50,691 bases of DNA. Origin: an uncultured Hyphomicrobiaceae bacterium. Lineage in GTDB: Bacteria > Pseudomonadota > Alphaproteobacteria > Rhizobiales > CALHAX01. Both the position numbers and the translations under genes were made by a program. The notes beneath the pieces are model-generated. The model saw only the letters and a list, made by a program, of their open reading frames with translations, was not told where the DNA came from and did not search any database. The stretch is from the NCBI GenBank assembly GCA_937931785.1, contig CALHAX010000048.1, forward strand, positions 1-50,691, read 5' to 3'. Shown piece by piece: positions 1 through 9,897 of the stretch; within the stretch, counting starts at the first letter, position 1, and each line of letters begins with the position of its first letter.

Positions 1-1074
1 TTCAATTTCGATGAACTCCGCTACGAATATTTTCGCGACCGCAATGCAGAGCTTGAAGCGCTGAAATCTGGTGACTACGACCTGCGCGAAGAGTTTACCT
101 CCCGGGATTGGGCCACCGCCTACGACATCCCGCAGGTCAAAACGGGGCGGATCGCCCGACACGAAATGCCGGATTACCGGCCCTCAGGTACGCAAGGCTT
201 CTTCATCAATATCCGGAGGAAAAAATTCCAGGATATCCGTGTTCGCAAGGCGCTCGACTATGCCTTCGATTTTGAGTGGACCCGCAAGACACTGTTTTTC
301 GGTGCCTACGATCGCACCACGAGTTACTTCGAGAACTCCGATATGCGTGCCGATGGCAAACCTTCACCAGAAGAACGCGCGCTCCTCGAACCGTACCGCG
401 ACAAGATTTCCGCATCCGTATTCGAAGAACCTTACGTACCACCTGTATCCAATGGCAGCGGCTTCGACCGCAAATTGCTGCGTCAGACAAGAAAACTCCT
501 CGGCGAAGCCGGTTTCACGTTCAAGGGCGGGAAGGCGTTACAACCAGATGGCACACCTTTTGAGATCGAGTTCCTGATTTTCTCTCAAGGGTTCGAGCGT
601 ATCCTGACCCCCTACATTGGCAACCTGCGGAAAATTGGCATCAATGCCCGCATTCGCCGCGTCGACCCCGCACAGTACGAATTGCGCCAGCAGACATTCG
701 ATTTTGACATCATCATCCAGCGCTACAACATCCAGCTCATCCCCGGTCCCGCACTGCGCAATTTCTGGGGATCGAAAGCGGCCAACCAGAACGGCAGCTA
801 CAATCTTGCCGGTATAAAAGATCCCGTCGTCGACGCACTCATCGAAAAGGTGCTCGCCGCAAAAAACAGGCCTGAACTCGTCACCGCCACCCGTGCGCTT
901 GATCGCGTGTTGCGCGCCGGGCACTACTGGGTCTCCAACTGGTACAACAAGGCCCATCGCATGGCCTATTGGAACAAATTCGGCCGCCCAAGGATCAAAC
1001 CACGCTATCATCGCGGAGTGATTCAGACGTGGTGGCTCGATACCGCACAGGCCGCGCAACTCGGCCAGCAATAG
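1..1074 (+). CDS. yejA: YejA-like peptide ABC transporter substrate-binding protein (partial, 5' end outside window)
   Basis: The reading frame is open from base 1, so the signal peptide and N-terminal lobe lie before the window. The visible 357 residues are the C-terminal part of a family 5 (SBP_bac_5) periplasmic binding protein. They include the inter-lobe motif GFFINIRRKKFQDIRVRKAL, which is typical of the 'first residues of helix after the fold-back' in oligopeptide binding proteins, and a C-terminal tail rich in Trp and Tyr. The next three genes are two permeases and a double ATPase in yejBEF order, which supports YejA rather than a generic OppA. Known YejABEF systems import peptides and microcin C-type compounds; the substrate here is inferred. 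No alternative family is likely. Confidence 0.9.
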   Translation, partial: FNFDELRYEYFRDRNAELEALKSGDYDLREEFTSRDWATAYDIPQVKTGRIARHEMPDYRPSGTQGFFINIRRKKFQDIRVRKALDYAFDFEWTRKTLFFGAYDRTTSYFENSDMRADGKPSPEERALLEPYRDKISASVFEEPYVPPVSNGSGFDRKLLRQTRKLLGEAGFTFKGGKALQPDGTPFEIEFLIFSQGFERILTPYIGNLRKIGINARIRRVDPAQYELRQQTFDFDIIIQRYNIQLIPGPALRNFWGSKAANQNGSYNLAGIKDPVVDALIEKVLAAKNRPELVTATRALDRVLRAGHYWVSNWYNKAHRMAYWNKFGRPRIKPRYHRGVIQTWWLDTAQAAQLGQQ

Positions 1075-1101
1075 CCGATCGCCGCCGGAGACCGAAGACG
1101 T

Positions 1102-2211
1102 ATGGCAAATTATATTCTGAAGCGCCTTCTGCTGATCATCCCGACCATGCTCGGCATCATGTTGATCAGCTTTGCGATTATCCAGTTCGCACCAGGCGGA
1201 CCGATCGAACAGGTCATCGCGCAAGTCACGGGAACCGGTGTTGATGCCACCTCCCGGATCGGCGGAAGTGACGGAGGCGAACTTTCGGGCAACACACAGA
1301 ACCAGGGCGCCGACAGCCAACTCAATTCAAAATATCGTGGTGCGCAGGGCCTCGACCCGGAATTCATCAAGGAACTGGAAAAGCAGTTCGGCTTCGACAA
1401 GCCCGTCCACGAGCGTTTCGGCCTGATGCTCTGGAATTATCTCCGCTTCGATTTCGGCAACAGCTATTTTCGCGACACTCCGGTCATCGAACTGATCAAA
1501 CAGAAACTGCCCGTCTCAATCTCGCTCGGCGTATGGCTGACGCTACTGACATATCTGATTTCAATCCCTCTCGGAATCCGCAAAGCCGTCAAGGACGGCG
1601 AACGTTTTGACGCCTGGACCAGCACCATACTGGTCATCGGATACGCCATACCCAGCTTCGTATTCGGCATCCTGCTAATCGTGCTGTTTGCGGGCGGATC
1701 GTTCTTCGACTGGTTCCCGCTGCGTGGCCTCCATTCCGATAACGCGGATCAGATGAACTGGTTCCAGTATATCCTCGACTACTTCTGGCATCTCACTCTG
1801 CCACTGATAGCCATGGGGGTCGGCTCCTTCACCACGCTGACATTCCTGACCAAGAACTCGTTCCTCGACGAGATCGGGAAGCAATACGTCATCACAGCCC
1901 GCGCCAAAGGGTTGTCAGAAAAACGCGTGCTCTATGGGCATGTCTTTCGCAACGCCATGCTGATCGTGATCGCCGGATTTCCCGGCGCGTTCCTTGGTGC
2001 TTTCTTTGGCGGCTCTCTGCTTATCGAAACCATTTTCAGTCTTGATGGACTTGGGCTGCTCTCGTTCGAATCTGTAATCAACCGGGACTATCCCGTGGTG
2101 TTTGGTACACTCTACATTTTCTCTCTCTTCGGCCTGATTGTGAACCTGCTGACAGACCTGACATACACCGCCATCGATCCCCGCATCGACTTCGAGACAC
2201 GGGAGGTCTGA
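1102..2211 (+). CDS. yejB: YejB-like ABC transporter inner-membrane permease
   Basis: A 369-residue membrane protein, close to the usual YejB length. An N-terminal membrane segment (about residues 7-28) is followed by a long hydrophilic periplasmic insert (about 40-110, rich in Gly, Ser and Asn) that is characteristic of YejB. Five further hydrophobic segments follow. The cytoplasmic coupling (EAA) loop is seen as ITARAKGLSEKRVLYGHVFRN at about residues 258-278, ending in the family signature for binding the ATPase. It starts with ATG 27 bases after the yejA stop, behind a purine-rich GGAGA stretch. It forms the import channel together with the next gene. Confidence 0.92.
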   Translation: MANYILKRLLLIIPTMLGIMLISFAIIQFAPGGPIEQVIAQVTGTGVDATSRIGGSDGGELSGNTQNQGADSQLNSKYRGAQGLDPEFIKELEKQFGFDKPVHERFGLMLWNYLRFDFGNSYFRDTPVIELIKQKLPVSISLGVWLTLLTYLISIPLGIRKAVKDGERFDAWTSTILVIGYAIPSFVFGILLIVLFAGGSFFDWFPLRGLHSDNADQMNWFQYILDYFWHLTLPLIAMGVGSFTTLTFLTKNSFLDEIGKQYVITARAKGLSEKRVLYGHVFRNAMLIVIAGFPGAFLGAFFGGSLLIETIFSLDGLGLLSFESVINRDYPVVFGTLYIFSLFGLIVNLLTDLTYTAIDPRIDFETREV

Positions 2212-2215
2212 TCCA

Positions 2216-3370
2216 GTGAGCACACCTTCCATCAAGACAAAATCAAAGCGTGGCATTCGGACATGGTTTCGTGACCTGATCCGCAATCCGATCAACCAGC
2301 GCCGGCTCGAACTCTTCAAGGCCAATCGCCGCGGGTACTGGTCGTTCTGGCTGTTTCTCGGGCTCTTCGTGATGAGCCTCTTCGCAGAGTTAATCGCCAA
2401 CGATCGTCCAATCCTGGCGTCCTACAAGGGCGAGCTTCTCTTCCCCGTGATTGTTGATTACCCAGAAGAGAAGTTTGGTGGGTTCCTGGCCCAAACAGAC
2501 TATCGGGACACGGAGATTCAGAAGGAAATCCAGGACAACGGCTGGATGCTGTGGCCACCGGTCAGCTACAACTACCGTACAATCAATCTGGAACCTCCGG
2601 GACCGGCGCCCACGAAACCATCCTGGATGTTGAGCAAGCAGGAGCGCTGCAAGGCATACCCGGAAGGTGTGAATGATCCCAACTGCTCGATCGGAAATTG
2701 GAACTGGCTCGGTACCGATGACAACAGCCGCGACGTTCTCGCACGCGTGATCTACGGCTTCCGGATCTCGGCACAGTTCGGATTGATACTGACGATTGTG
2801 TCATCCATTATCGGAATCGCCGCCGGCGCAGTGCAGGGGTACTTCGGTGGCCGCGTGGATCTTTATTTCCAGCGCGTCATCGAACTGTGGACATCCATGC
2901 CATCGCTTTACATTCTCCTGATCATCGCCTCACTCATCCCACCAAGTTTTCTGAGTTTGCTCGGCGTCCTCCTGCTCTTCAGTTGGGTTAGTCTTGTCGG
3001 CGTTGTCCGCGCTGAATTCCTGCGCGGCCGCAACTTCGACTATGTTCGTGCCGCCCGCGCTCTTGGTCTGTCCGACTGGCGCATCATGATCAAGCACCTG
3101 CTGCCGAACGCAATGGTTGCCACAGTCACATTCATGCCGTTCATCCTTTCCGGATCTCTCGTCACATTGACCGCGCTCGACTTCCTCGGTCTCGGTTTGC
3201 CCGTCGGCTCCGCGTCCCTCGGTGAACTCCTCGCCCAGGGCAAGAACAACCTGCACGCACCGTGGCTGGTCATCACGGCGTTCATCACCGTTTTCCTCAT
3301 GCTCGCGCTTCTCGTCTTTACTGGCGAAGCCGTGCGCGACGCGCTTGATCCGCGCAAGACCTTCAAGTGA
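2216..3370 (+). CDS. yejE: YejE-like ABC transporter inner-membrane permease
   Basis: A 384-residue DppC/OppC-type permease. The N-terminus is basic with a conserved RNPINQRRLELFKANRRGYW segment, followed by a membrane helix at about 42-62. A large periplasmic loop (about 65-170) contains GTDDNSRDVLARVIYGFRIS, the standard lead-in to the transport domain, and the EAA loop is RAARALGLSDWRIMIKHLLP. The start is GTG at 2216, placed nine bases after a strong GGGAGG, five bases after the yejB stop. The stop overlaps the region used to start yejF, so translation is probably coupled. Confidence 0.92.
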   Translation: MSTPSIKTKSKRGIRTWFRDLIRNPINQRRLELFKANRRGYWSFWLFLGLFVMSLFAELIANDRPILASYKGELLFPVIVDYPEEKFGGFLAQTDYRDTEIQKEIQDNGWMLWPPVSYNYRTINLEPPGPAPTKPSWMLSKQERCKAYPEGVNDPNCSIGNWNWLGTDDNSRDVLARVIYGFRISAQFGLILTIVSSIIGIAAGAVQGYFGGRVDLYFQRVIELWTSMPSLYILLIIASLIPPSFLSLLGVLLLFSWVSLVGVVRAEFLRGRNFDYVRAARALGLSDWRIMIKHLLPNAMVATVTFMPFILSGSLVTLTALDFLGLGLPVGSASLGELLAQGKNNLHAPWLVITAFITVFLMLALLVFTGEAVRDALDPRKTFK

Positions 3371-3378
3371 GCGCGGCC

Positions 3379-5016
3379 ATGAGCAGTACACAATCACCTC
3401 TCGTCGACGTGCGCGATCTGTCAATAGACTTCACGCAGGGCGACACGGTCACGCACGCCGTTAAAAACATTTCATTCCACATCGACAAGGGTGAAACCGT
3501 CGCCATTGTCGGTGAATCCGGATCTGGGAAAACCGTATCGGCGCTTGCCATCATGCAACTGCTTGCTGCATCGGCATCCCACCCAAGTGGAAAAATAATA
3601 TTCGAAGGCAACGACCTGATCACAGCCGATGACGCACAACTCCGCGACATGCGGGGCAACAAGATCTCGATGATCTTCCAGGAGCCAATGACGTCCCTCA
3701 ACCCGCTCCACACCATCGAGCGGCAGATCGGCGAGATGATTACGCTGCATTCTGGTCTGGACGACGCTGGCGTCCGCGAACGCGTCCTCTACCTCATGAA
3801 CCGAGTCGGTATTCGTGACGCGGAATCCCGCCTCGACTCCTACCCACACCAGCTCTCTGGTGGGCAACGCCAACGCGTCATGATCGCCATGTCGCTCGCC
3901 AACGAACCGGACCTGCTGATCGCTGATGAACCAACCACTGCCCTCGATGTCACCATCCAGGCACAAATTCTCGAATTGCTGAACGAGCTCAAGGACGAGT
4001 TCGGCATGTCGATCCTGCTGATCACCCACGATCTTGGGATCGTCCGCAAGATGGCATCGCGCGTCTATGTCATGAGTCAAGGCGAAGTGGTCGAGCACGG
4101 TGAGGCAGAACGCGTTTTCACCACGCCGGAACATCCCTACACGCAGCATCTTCTGGCGTCGGAGCCAAGCGGCAATCCACCCCCGCCTGACCTCTCCGCG
4201 CCCGTCCTTGTCGAAACAGAAGACCTGAAGGTCTGGTTTCCGATCAAGACCGGATTTTTCCGCAAGACCACAGGCCACGTGAAAGCCGTCAACGGACTCT
4301 CGTTAAAGCTCCGTGCTGGCCAGACACTCGGCGTAGTCGGCGAATCCGGTTCCGGCAAGACAACGCTCGGCCTTGCAATCCTTCGTCTGATCTCGTCTGA
4401 AGGACCGATATCGTGGAAAGGGCAACGGATCGACGGCTACGATAGTCACGCGATGCGCCCGCTACGCCGCGAAATGCAGGTCGTGTTTCAGGATCCCTAT
4501 GGCTCACTCAGCCCACGGCTCTCCATTGGACAGATCATCGAAGAAGGATTGATCATCCAGAACCCGGAACTCGATTATGACGAGCGCCGTGATCGTGTAT
4601 CCCAGACTTTGGAAGAAGTTGGCCTGCTTGCGGAGCAACAAGATCGTTATCCGCACGAGTTTTCCGGCGGGCAACGCCAGCGCATTGCCATCGCCCGCGC
4701 CATGGTTCTCGAGCCACGCTTCATCATGCTGGACGAACCAACCAGCGCATTGGACATGTCTGTACAATCCCAGATCGTGGATCTCTTGCGCGATCTGCAG
4801 GAACGTCACAACCTTGGTTACCTTTTCATCAGCCACGATTTGAAGGTCGTGCGCGCACTTTCAAACGAAGTGATCGTGATGCGGCAAGGTGAAGTGGTGG
4901 AGCAGGGATCAGGGCAAGATATTTTCGAACGCCCGGAACATCCCTACACCCAGGCTTTGCTCGCCGCCGCGTTGCACCACAAGACTGCTTCAGATGCAGG
5001 CGTTGTCTCGGAATAA
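3379..5016 (+). CDS. yejF: YejF-like ABC transporter ATPase with two fused nucleotide-binding domains
   Basis: About 545 residues containing two complete ABC ATPase domains. Domain 1 has Walker [11 protein letters not shown], signature [12 protein letters not shown] and Walker [13 protein letters not shown]. Domain 2 has Walker [11 protein letters not shown], signature [12 protein letters not shown] and Walker [12 protein letters not shown]. Each domain ends with the oligopeptide-type C-terminal extension (EHPYTQ). It powers YejBE. I prefer ATG 3379 because it gives an N-terminus of usual length; an in-frame GTG at 3367 overlapping the yejE stop would add four residues. The stop lies only seven bases from the convergent hydrolase gene, with no terminator hairpin between them. 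Confidence 0.93.
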   Translation: MSSTQSPLVDVRDLSIDFTQGDTVTHAVKNISFHIDKGETVAIVGESGSGKTVSALAIMQLLAASASHPSGKIIFEGNDLITADDAQLRDMRGNKISMIFQEPMTSLNPLHTIERQIGEMITLHSGLDDAGVRERVLYLMNRVGIRDAESRLDSYPHQLSGGQRQRVMIAMSLANEPDLLIADEPTTALDVTIQAQILELLNELKDEFGMSILLITHDLGIVRKMASRVYVMSQGEVVEHGEAERVFTTPEHPYTQHLLASEPSGNPPPPDLSAPVLVETEDLKVWFPIKTGFFRKTTGHVKAVNGLSLKLRAGQTLGVVGESGSGKTTLGLAILRLISSEGPISWKGQRIDGYDSHAMRPLRREMQVVFQDPYGSLSPRLSIGQIIEEGLIIQNPELDYDERRDRVSQTLEEVGLLAEQQDRYPHEFSGGQRQRIAIARAMVLEPRFIMLDEPTSALDMSVQSQIVDLLRDLQERHNLGYLFISHDLKVVRALSNEVIVMRQGEVVEQGSGQDIFERPEHPYTQALLAAALHHKTASDAGVVSE

Positions 5017-5023
5017 AACGCTC

Positions 5024-6220
5024 TCAGAGTTTTTCAAGATGTCGTGCAATGGCATCGAACGCTGCAATGTGCAGCAGATCGAGTGGTTCGTCGACAGGTT
5101 CCCGCTGCGCGGCAGTTCGCGCAATGACAACTTCGGCTTGCGGGTCAATGTAAAGCCACTGCCCATGGATTCCGATCGCGCAAAATGCACCAGATGGGTT
5201 GCCAGTCTGATACCACTTGTTCCGGTAACCGCCGTTCGGAAACAATGATTTCATCTCCCCGCGTTGCCAGGCCGGTCCATTCGTTACACCAAGCGTATCC
5301 TCAATCCACCATTTCGGAACAACCTGCGTTCCATTGACCACGCCACCACAGCGCATCATCTCACCCAGCCTGGCCAGATCACGAATATGCACCGAGATCC
5401 CACCAGCTGTGCGCGGTGCACCGAAAGCATCCACTGTGATGGATGCAGAATGTTCTGCCCCCATCGGCTGCCACAACACATCCGACATAAGATCAGAAAA
5501 CCGGACACCCGACGCCCGCTCGATCACCCACCCAAGCATGTCAGAATTCGGAGAGAGATATGTGAACACCTCTCCATGGTCGTGGGCATCGCGTTGCAGC
5601 GACAGAAGAAACGCACGCATACCTGCGCTGGCCTTGGTCAGCGGCGGATTCCACCCCGTTGCCGCACGGTATTGCGCATAGTCCCCTTCCGGTTCGAGAT
5701 AAATTTCCTCAAACGTGCAGCTCACTGTCATATCGAGAAGATGTCGAACGCTGCAATCACCATACGCCGATCCCTCAGCTTCAGGGATATAACGTGTCAC
5801 GAACGCATCCGGATCAAGCTGGCCGCGATCCGCTAAAGCGCCTGCCACAAGCGACGTAATCGATTTGGAGATAGAGAACACGATGTGAGGATCAATGCCG
5901 GAATATCCATGATCCCAGGTCTCCGTCACGATCTTGCCGCTACGCAGCACCACCAGACCCGTCGTCCAACTCCCACCGAACACATCTCGAACTACACGCT
6001 CCGTACCGGTGTCGTCTTCAAATGCGATATCAGACAGCAAGCCCGCATCTGTCTTCAGAGATCGAGACGTTCCACACCGAATATCCGCAGTTGGAACGAT
6101 CTCGCGAACATGATGAAAAGCCCACAAATTGAACGGTGACGAGCGCCAGTTCGCCAATGTGACTTGCCGACTTTCATGCACCGGCGCACCTTTCATCAGA
6201 TTATCCGCGCAGTTGATCAT
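5024..6220 (-). CDS. Serine hydrolase of the beta-lactamase / 6-aminohexanoate-dimer hydrolase type
   Basis: A 398-residue protein of the class C beta-lactamase fold. The nucleophile motif SxxK is seen as S116-I-S-K119 in FSISKSITS, followed by the usual LVAGALADRG helix. A Tyr motif (FTYLSPNSD, about residue 218) matches the YxN-type second motif. No signal peptide is obvious, which fits the cytoplasmic NylB/EstB-like branch acting on linear amides or esters rather than a true resistance enzyme. The start ATG directly abuts the stop of the deacetylase gene upstream, so it is the last gene of a minus-strand operon. Its company (amidase, deacetylase, polyamine importer) suggests an amide substrate; this is inference. 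Confidence 0.8.
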   Translation of the reverse strand: MINCADNLMKGAPVHESRQVTLANWRSSPFNLWAFHHVREIVPTADIRCGTSRSLKTDAGLLSDIAFEDDTGTERVVRDVFGGSWTTGLVVLRSGKIVTETWDHGYSGIDPHIVFSISKSITSLVAGALADRGQLDPDAFVTRYIPEAEGSAYGDCSVRHLLDMTVSCTFEEIYLEPEGDYAQYRAATGWNPPLTKASAGMRAFLLSLQRDAHDHGEVFTYLSPNSDMLGWVIERASGVRFSDLMSDVLWQPMGAEHSASITVDAFGAPRTAGGISVHIRDLARLGEMMRCGGVVNGTQVVPKWWIEDTLGVTNGPAWQRGEMKSLFPNGGYRNKWYQTGNPSGAFCAIGIHGQWLYIDPQAEVVIARTAAQREPVDEPLDLLHIAAFDAIARHLEKL

Positions 6221-7264
6221 TCAGCTACCGCTCGCAGCACCGAGGAAACCCGTCAGAACGTTCACGGTATTGATACCGATTTCCTCAACCGCATAACCAC
6301 CTTCCATCACAAACAACGTCGGCTTGTTGAGGGATGCCAATCGCCCGCCGTAGGTTTTAAAATCATCGGAGGTCAGTTTGAAGAAACTGATAGGATCCTT
6401 TTCGAACGTATCGACGCCAAGCGAGATCACGACGGCATCAGCACCGAACGCCTCGATTCGTTTCAGGGCATCGTCAAGCGCCTCGCCCCACACGGAGTAA
6501 GGCGTCCCTTCAGGCATCGGGTAATTGACATTAAATCCCTCACCATCGCCTGCACCTTTCTCATCTGCGTAACCAAGAAAACTTGGGAAACAATCTTCTG
6601 GCGCACCATGCAAGGAGAGGAAAAGAACGTCTTCACGCGAGTAGAAAATGTCCTGCGTGCCGTTCCCGTGATGAAAGTCAACGTCCAGCACAGCAACCTT
6701 CGTCGCGCCAGAATCCAGGAAACCCTGTGCCGCAATGGCCGCGTTGTTGAGGAAACAATAGCCGCCATATAGATCGCTGGCCGCGTGGTGACCGGGTGGT
6801 CGACACAGCGCAAAAGCCGTCCGCTCACCGTTCGAGACGATATTTTGCGCAGTCTGTGCAATCGCTGCAGAAGCCTGCACGGCTTTCCAGGTTGTCTCGG
6901 TGATCGCTGTTTCGATCGCCATGGCATAATAACCTGCCTTGCCCTCAATGTAATTTGGACACCGGTGTTGCTGCATGCGCCGAGCAGGTACGGTGGTCGG
7001 GATCAATTCTCCCTTATTCCCGTCCGCGACCCACTCCACCCAGCACGTCTGCAAGAATGTCACAAAGTTCGCATCATGGATCTTGTGAACGAGATCCATG
7101 TCAAGCGGATCAGGATCGACAAAATCCGTCAGGCCCGCCTCTGTCAGGCTTGCCATGATGTAATCCCACCGTTCCGGACACTCGAAAGGACGTACGAACA
7201 GACCGCCTGATAGTTCCCCTTTGGGGAAGTGGAACTTGTGGTCGTCACTACGAACGGTTTTCAT
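6221..7264 (-). CDS. aphA: Histone-deacetylase-family amidohydrolase, acetylpolyamine amidohydrolase type
   Basis: 347 residues, the family length. All expected catalytic elements are visible: the His pair in RPPGHHAA (H159, H160), zinc ligands D196 and H198 in DVDFHHGNGTQ, third ligand D285 in SLGVDTFEKD, and the transition-state Tyr Y324 in EGGYAVEEIG. Spacing and numbering lie within one residue of the characterised Mycoplana acetylpolyamine amidohydrolase, which removes acetyl groups from acetylputrescine and acetylspermidine. ATG 7264 follows AAAGGATG. It lies between an amidase and a serine hydrolase, downstream of a polyamine transporter. A broader deacylase role remains possible. Confidence 0.85.
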   Translation of the reverse strand: MKTVRSDDHKFHFPKGELSGGLFVRPFECPERWDYIMASLTEAGLTDFVDPDPLDMDLVHKIHDANFVTFLQTCWVEWVADGNKGELIPTTVPARRMQQHRCPNYIEGKAGYYAMAIETAITETTWKAVQASAAIAQTAQNIVSNGERTAFALCRPPGHHAASDLYGGYCFLNNAAIAAQGFLDSGATKVAVLDVDFHHGNGTQDIFYSREDVLFLSLHGAPEDCFPSFLGYADEKGAGDGEGFNVNYPMPEGTPYSVWGEALDDALKRIEAFGADAVVISLGVDTFEKDPISFFKLTSDDFKTYGGRLASLNKPTLFVMEGGYAVEEIGINTVNVLTGFLGAASGS

Positions 7265-7278
7265 GGAAGAACATCCTT

Positions 7279-8697
7279 TCAGATAGCCAATTGCGGTCGC
7301 CGAAAGCCAAATGCTTTTTCCAGTGCCGCTGCAGCCTGAAACACAGATGGCTCATCATATGTTTTGCCAACGATCTGGACACCCGTCGGCACACCATTCG
7401 CGGCCACGCCCGACGGAATAGACAGTACCGGACACCGGCTCATCATGTTGAATGGATGCGTCATCACCCACCCATACTCACCATCCATGCGCCGACCATT
7501 GATCTCAAATGTCTCATCCCAGGAATCATGATCGGCGGCTACGGCAGAGAGCGCATTTGTCGGACAGATGAACACGTCATAGTTCTCCATCATAGCCCCG
7601 AATATCGCATACGTTTCCTGAGCAACTTCCATTGACGCCAGATAATCCTCTGCGGTCGTTTTCTCAACGTGATCAATCGTGCGAAGGGCATAGTCCGTCA
7701 TGAGGTCGCGATGCTCTGGATAGAGCCGCTTCATGTGTTGTCCCCAGAGAAAGTTGAGATAATCCATCACGGCCTTGTCGCAGCGCTCGCTCCAGAAACC
7801 CTCAACCTCCGTCACGGTGCATCCAAGATCACGCAACGCGTCGACCGCAGCAAGCGTGTTCGCTCGAACATCCGGATCCAGCTCGAACCACCCGAGATCC
7901 AGAGAGTACGCCACCTTCCATCCCGACACACCTTCCGGGTTCAGCGGCAATTGCATCGGATCACGCAAACTGGCGATATCTCGCGAACTCGCCCCGACAA
8001 CCTGATTGAACATCAGCGTCGTGTCAGCGACTGTCCGCGCCATTGGCCCGGAATGAGAATAAAAATCCAGATTGAACACCGGCGCTTCCGGAATGCGCCC
8101 GTACGACGCCTTCAACCCGGCAATGCCGCAGCACGCCGCAGGGATGCGCACCGATCCACCGATATCAGTGCCAGTACCCAGCGTTGTTGTCCCCGCCGCC
8201 AGCGACGCTCCGGTCCCTCCAGACGATCCACCCGGCGTAAATTCTGGGTTGAACGGGTTCCGTGTCACCCCCCAGATCCGGGAATGGGTCGTTCCCAAAA
8301 GGCAGAATTCCGGCGTCGTCGTCCGAGCGTGAATAATCGCGCCGGCGTCGATCAGGCGCTCAGCAAAGACATCGGTCTCCCCATCAACCCGATCCTTGAA
8401 GATCAGCGATCCACCGGTCGTGCGCTTCCCCTTCAGGCGGATTTCGTCCTTTATAACGCATGTCAGCCCGTCAAGAGCACCGCAACGCCCATCAGTCTTT
8501 CCATACCGTGCTTCCGACGCACGCGCCGCCTCCAGCGCCTCATCATAATACGTGTCGCAGAAGGCGTTGATGATCGGCTCAACCATCTCGGCCCGGTCGA
8601 TCTGCGCCTGCAAAAGTTCAACGGGTGAGAGCTTCCTTGACCGGAACAATGCGCGTGCGTCATGCGCAGATAAATAAGTCAGATCGTCATCACTCAT
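7279..8697 (-). CDS. Amidase signature family enzyme
   Basis: 472 residues with the complete amidase signature triad: Lys K83 (VIKDEI), cis-Ser in TPGGSSGGTGA (S158/S159) and nucleophile S182 in GTDIGGSVRIP. It hydrolyses a carboxamide; GatA, aryl-acylamidase, indoleacetamide hydrolase and omega-amidase-like members all share this fold, so the substrate cannot be named. No GatB or GatC is nearby, which argues against tRNA amidotransferase. ATG 8697 is chosen over the adjacent GTG at 8700 because AAGG lies seven bases upstream. The gene starts just after a terminator, so it may have its own promoter. It ends 14 bases before the deacetylase start. Confidence 0.88.
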   Translation of the reverse strand: MSDDDLTYLSAHDARALFRSRKLSPVELLQAQIDRAEMVEPIINAFCDTYYDEALEAARASEARYGKTDGRCGALDGLTCVIKDEIRLKGKRTTGGSLIFKDRVDGETDVFAERLIDAGAIIHARTTTPEFCLLGTTHSRIWGVTRNPFNPEFTPGGSSGGTGASLAAGTTTLGTGTDIGGSVRIPAACCGIAGLKASYGRIPEAPVFNLDFYSHSGPMARTVADTTLMFNQVVGASSRDIASLRDPMQLPLNPEGVSGWKVAYSLDLGWFELDPDVRANTLAAVDALRDLGCTVTEVEGFWSERCDKAVMDYLNFLWGQHMKRLYPEHRDLMTDYALRTIDHVEKTTAEDYLASMEVAQETYAIFGAMMENYDVFICPTNALSAVAADHDSWDETFEINGRRMDGEYGWVMTHPFNMMSRCPVLSIPSGVAANGVPTGVQIVGKTYDEPSVFQAAAALEKAFGFRRPQLAI

Positions 8698-8725
8698 CAC
8701 ATCGCCTTATCAAACCGGATCAGAT

Positions 8726-8762
8726 AAAAAAGAGGAGCGCTCGGCAAACCCGAACGCTCCTC
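8726..8762 (-). terminator. Rho-independent terminator of the polyamine transporter operon
   Basis: Read on the minus strand, an 8-bp perfect stem (8755-8762 with 8732-8739, GAGGAGCG arms), extended inward by further G-C pairs after one mismatch, is followed at once by six T residues (8731-8726). It lies 28 bases after the stop of the binding-protein gene and before the amidase start, so it separates the transporter from the hydrolase genes. Confidence 0.85.
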
Positions 8763-8790
8763 GATTACACATCGCGAAACATGCCACAGA

Positions 8791-9822
8791 CTACTGCAGC
8801 AATTTCGTCCAGATCTTGTCGATCGCTTTGGTGTATTTCGGACCACAGCTTTTACCAAACTTGACGGGCACCGAAGGCACCTGAACTTCCGGCGAAGACG
8901 CCATGTCTTTCGTCATATACTTGTCACTACCAACAATAGCGTTCGCATAGTTCGCGAAGTTAGAAAGCAAGGCCATGTTTTCTGGTGCCATCAGCCAGTT
9001 CATGAACGTCTTGGCATTCTCGACGTTCTTGGCACCTTTCGGAATCACCAGACTGTCGAACCAGCCAACCACACCCTCTTTCGGGAAGCAGTATTGGATC
9101 GTATCGTCTTTCAGACGACGCTTCATGGCATCGCCGTTCCATGCATTGGAAACCAGAGTAACACCGTCACCGAGGCGATCCATTGTGCCTTCAGAGCTGA
9201 AAACTTTCACAGACGATTTTTGCCCTTGCAGGAGCGATTGTACGGCCTTCAGATCATCCGTTTTCTCAGTACAGAAGTTCTGGCCAAGATAAATGTGCGC
9301 CAGGTTCACGACTTCTTCCGGCGTCTTGAAGACCCCGACTTTGCCTTTAGCCGCCGCGTTTGGCTCGAAAAACTCTTTCAGGCTGGCGCATTGACCGGCA
9401 CCACTACCTTTTTTCACCGCGTAGGATGTTGTGCCCATCTGATAGGGTGAGGAATATTTTTGCTCTGGATCCCAGCTTGGCTTCTTGAAAGCATCGGCAA
9501 CATGTTTGTAGTTCGGCATCGACTTGACATCGACTTCGATCAGCATGCCTTCCTTGATCATGATGTCGACGAAGTTCTGACTCGGCACCGCAAGGTCGTA
9601 TCCCGTCGCACCGGACTTTAACTTTGCAAGCAACGTCTCGTTCGAGTCGTAGGTATCGAGCGTCACTTTGATGCCCGTGTCCTTCGTAAACTTGTCCGTG
9701 ATGGTGTTGTCGATATAGTCCGTCCAGTTATAGAGGAACAATTCCCCCGCAGCCGTCGCCGGCGACACTGCCAGCCCGAGGGCTACCGTGCTGGCTGCCG
9801 CAAGTTTCATCACCTGTTTCAT
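8791..9822 (-). CDS. potD: Polyamine ABC transporter periplasmic binding protein (PotD/PotF family)
   Basis: 343 residues from ATG 9822, which follows GGAAGG. A clear Sec signal peptide (MKQVMKLAAASTVALGLAVS, cleavage near ATAAGE) precedes the family hallmark LFLYNWTDYIDN. Typical PotD/PotF segments follow: DTYDSNETLLAKLKSG, YDLAVPSQ, and the C-terminal hinge NFANYANAIVGS. It captures putrescine, spermidine or a related polyamine in the periplasm and delivers it to the two permeases upstream. An in-frame start ten codons earlier (9852) exists but would place extra charged residues before the signal. The gene order ATPase-permease-permease-binding protein matches potABCD. The exact polyamine is not decidable by eye. 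Confidence 0.9.
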   Translation of the reverse strand: MKQVMKLAAASTVALGLAVSPATAAGELFLYNWTDYIDNTITDKFTKDTGIKVTLDTYDSNETLLAKLKSGATGYDLAVPSQNFVDIMIKEGMLIEVDVKSMPNYKHVADAFKKPSWDPEQKYSSPYQMGTTSYAVKKGSGAGQCASLKEFFEPNAAAKGKVGVFKTPEEVVNLAHIYLGQNFCTEKTDDLKAVQSLLQGQKSSVKVFSSEGTMDRLGDGVTLVSNAWNGDAMKRRLKDDTIQYCFPKEGVVGWFDSLVIPKGAKNVENAKTFMNWLMAPENMALLSNFANYANAIVGSDKYMTKDMASSPEVQVPSVPVKFGKSCGPKYTKAIDKIWTKLLQ

Positions 9823-9854
9823 ACGTAACTTCCTTCCCTTTGCTTCCTTCAACG

Positions 9855-9879
9855 TCCAGACGATCTTATCACGTCTGGA
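9855..9879 (-). other. Intergenic hairpin between potC-like and potD-like genes
   Basis: Arms 9855-9862 and 9872-9879 (TCCAGACG/CGTCTGGA) are perfectly complementary around a 9-nt loop, and three more pairs form after a single-base bulge. There is no T-run on the downstream side, so it is unlikely to be a terminator. As an RNA structure it could protect or separate expression of the binding protein from the permeases. Confidence 0.5.
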
Positions 9880-9897
9880 ACGTCAAGCTCATTTGCG

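Noticed and set aside
7669-8628. Open frame of 319 codons on the plus strand
   Set aside because: Antisense to the amidase gene with its full catalytic triad; Arg/His-rich translation is typical of a shadow.
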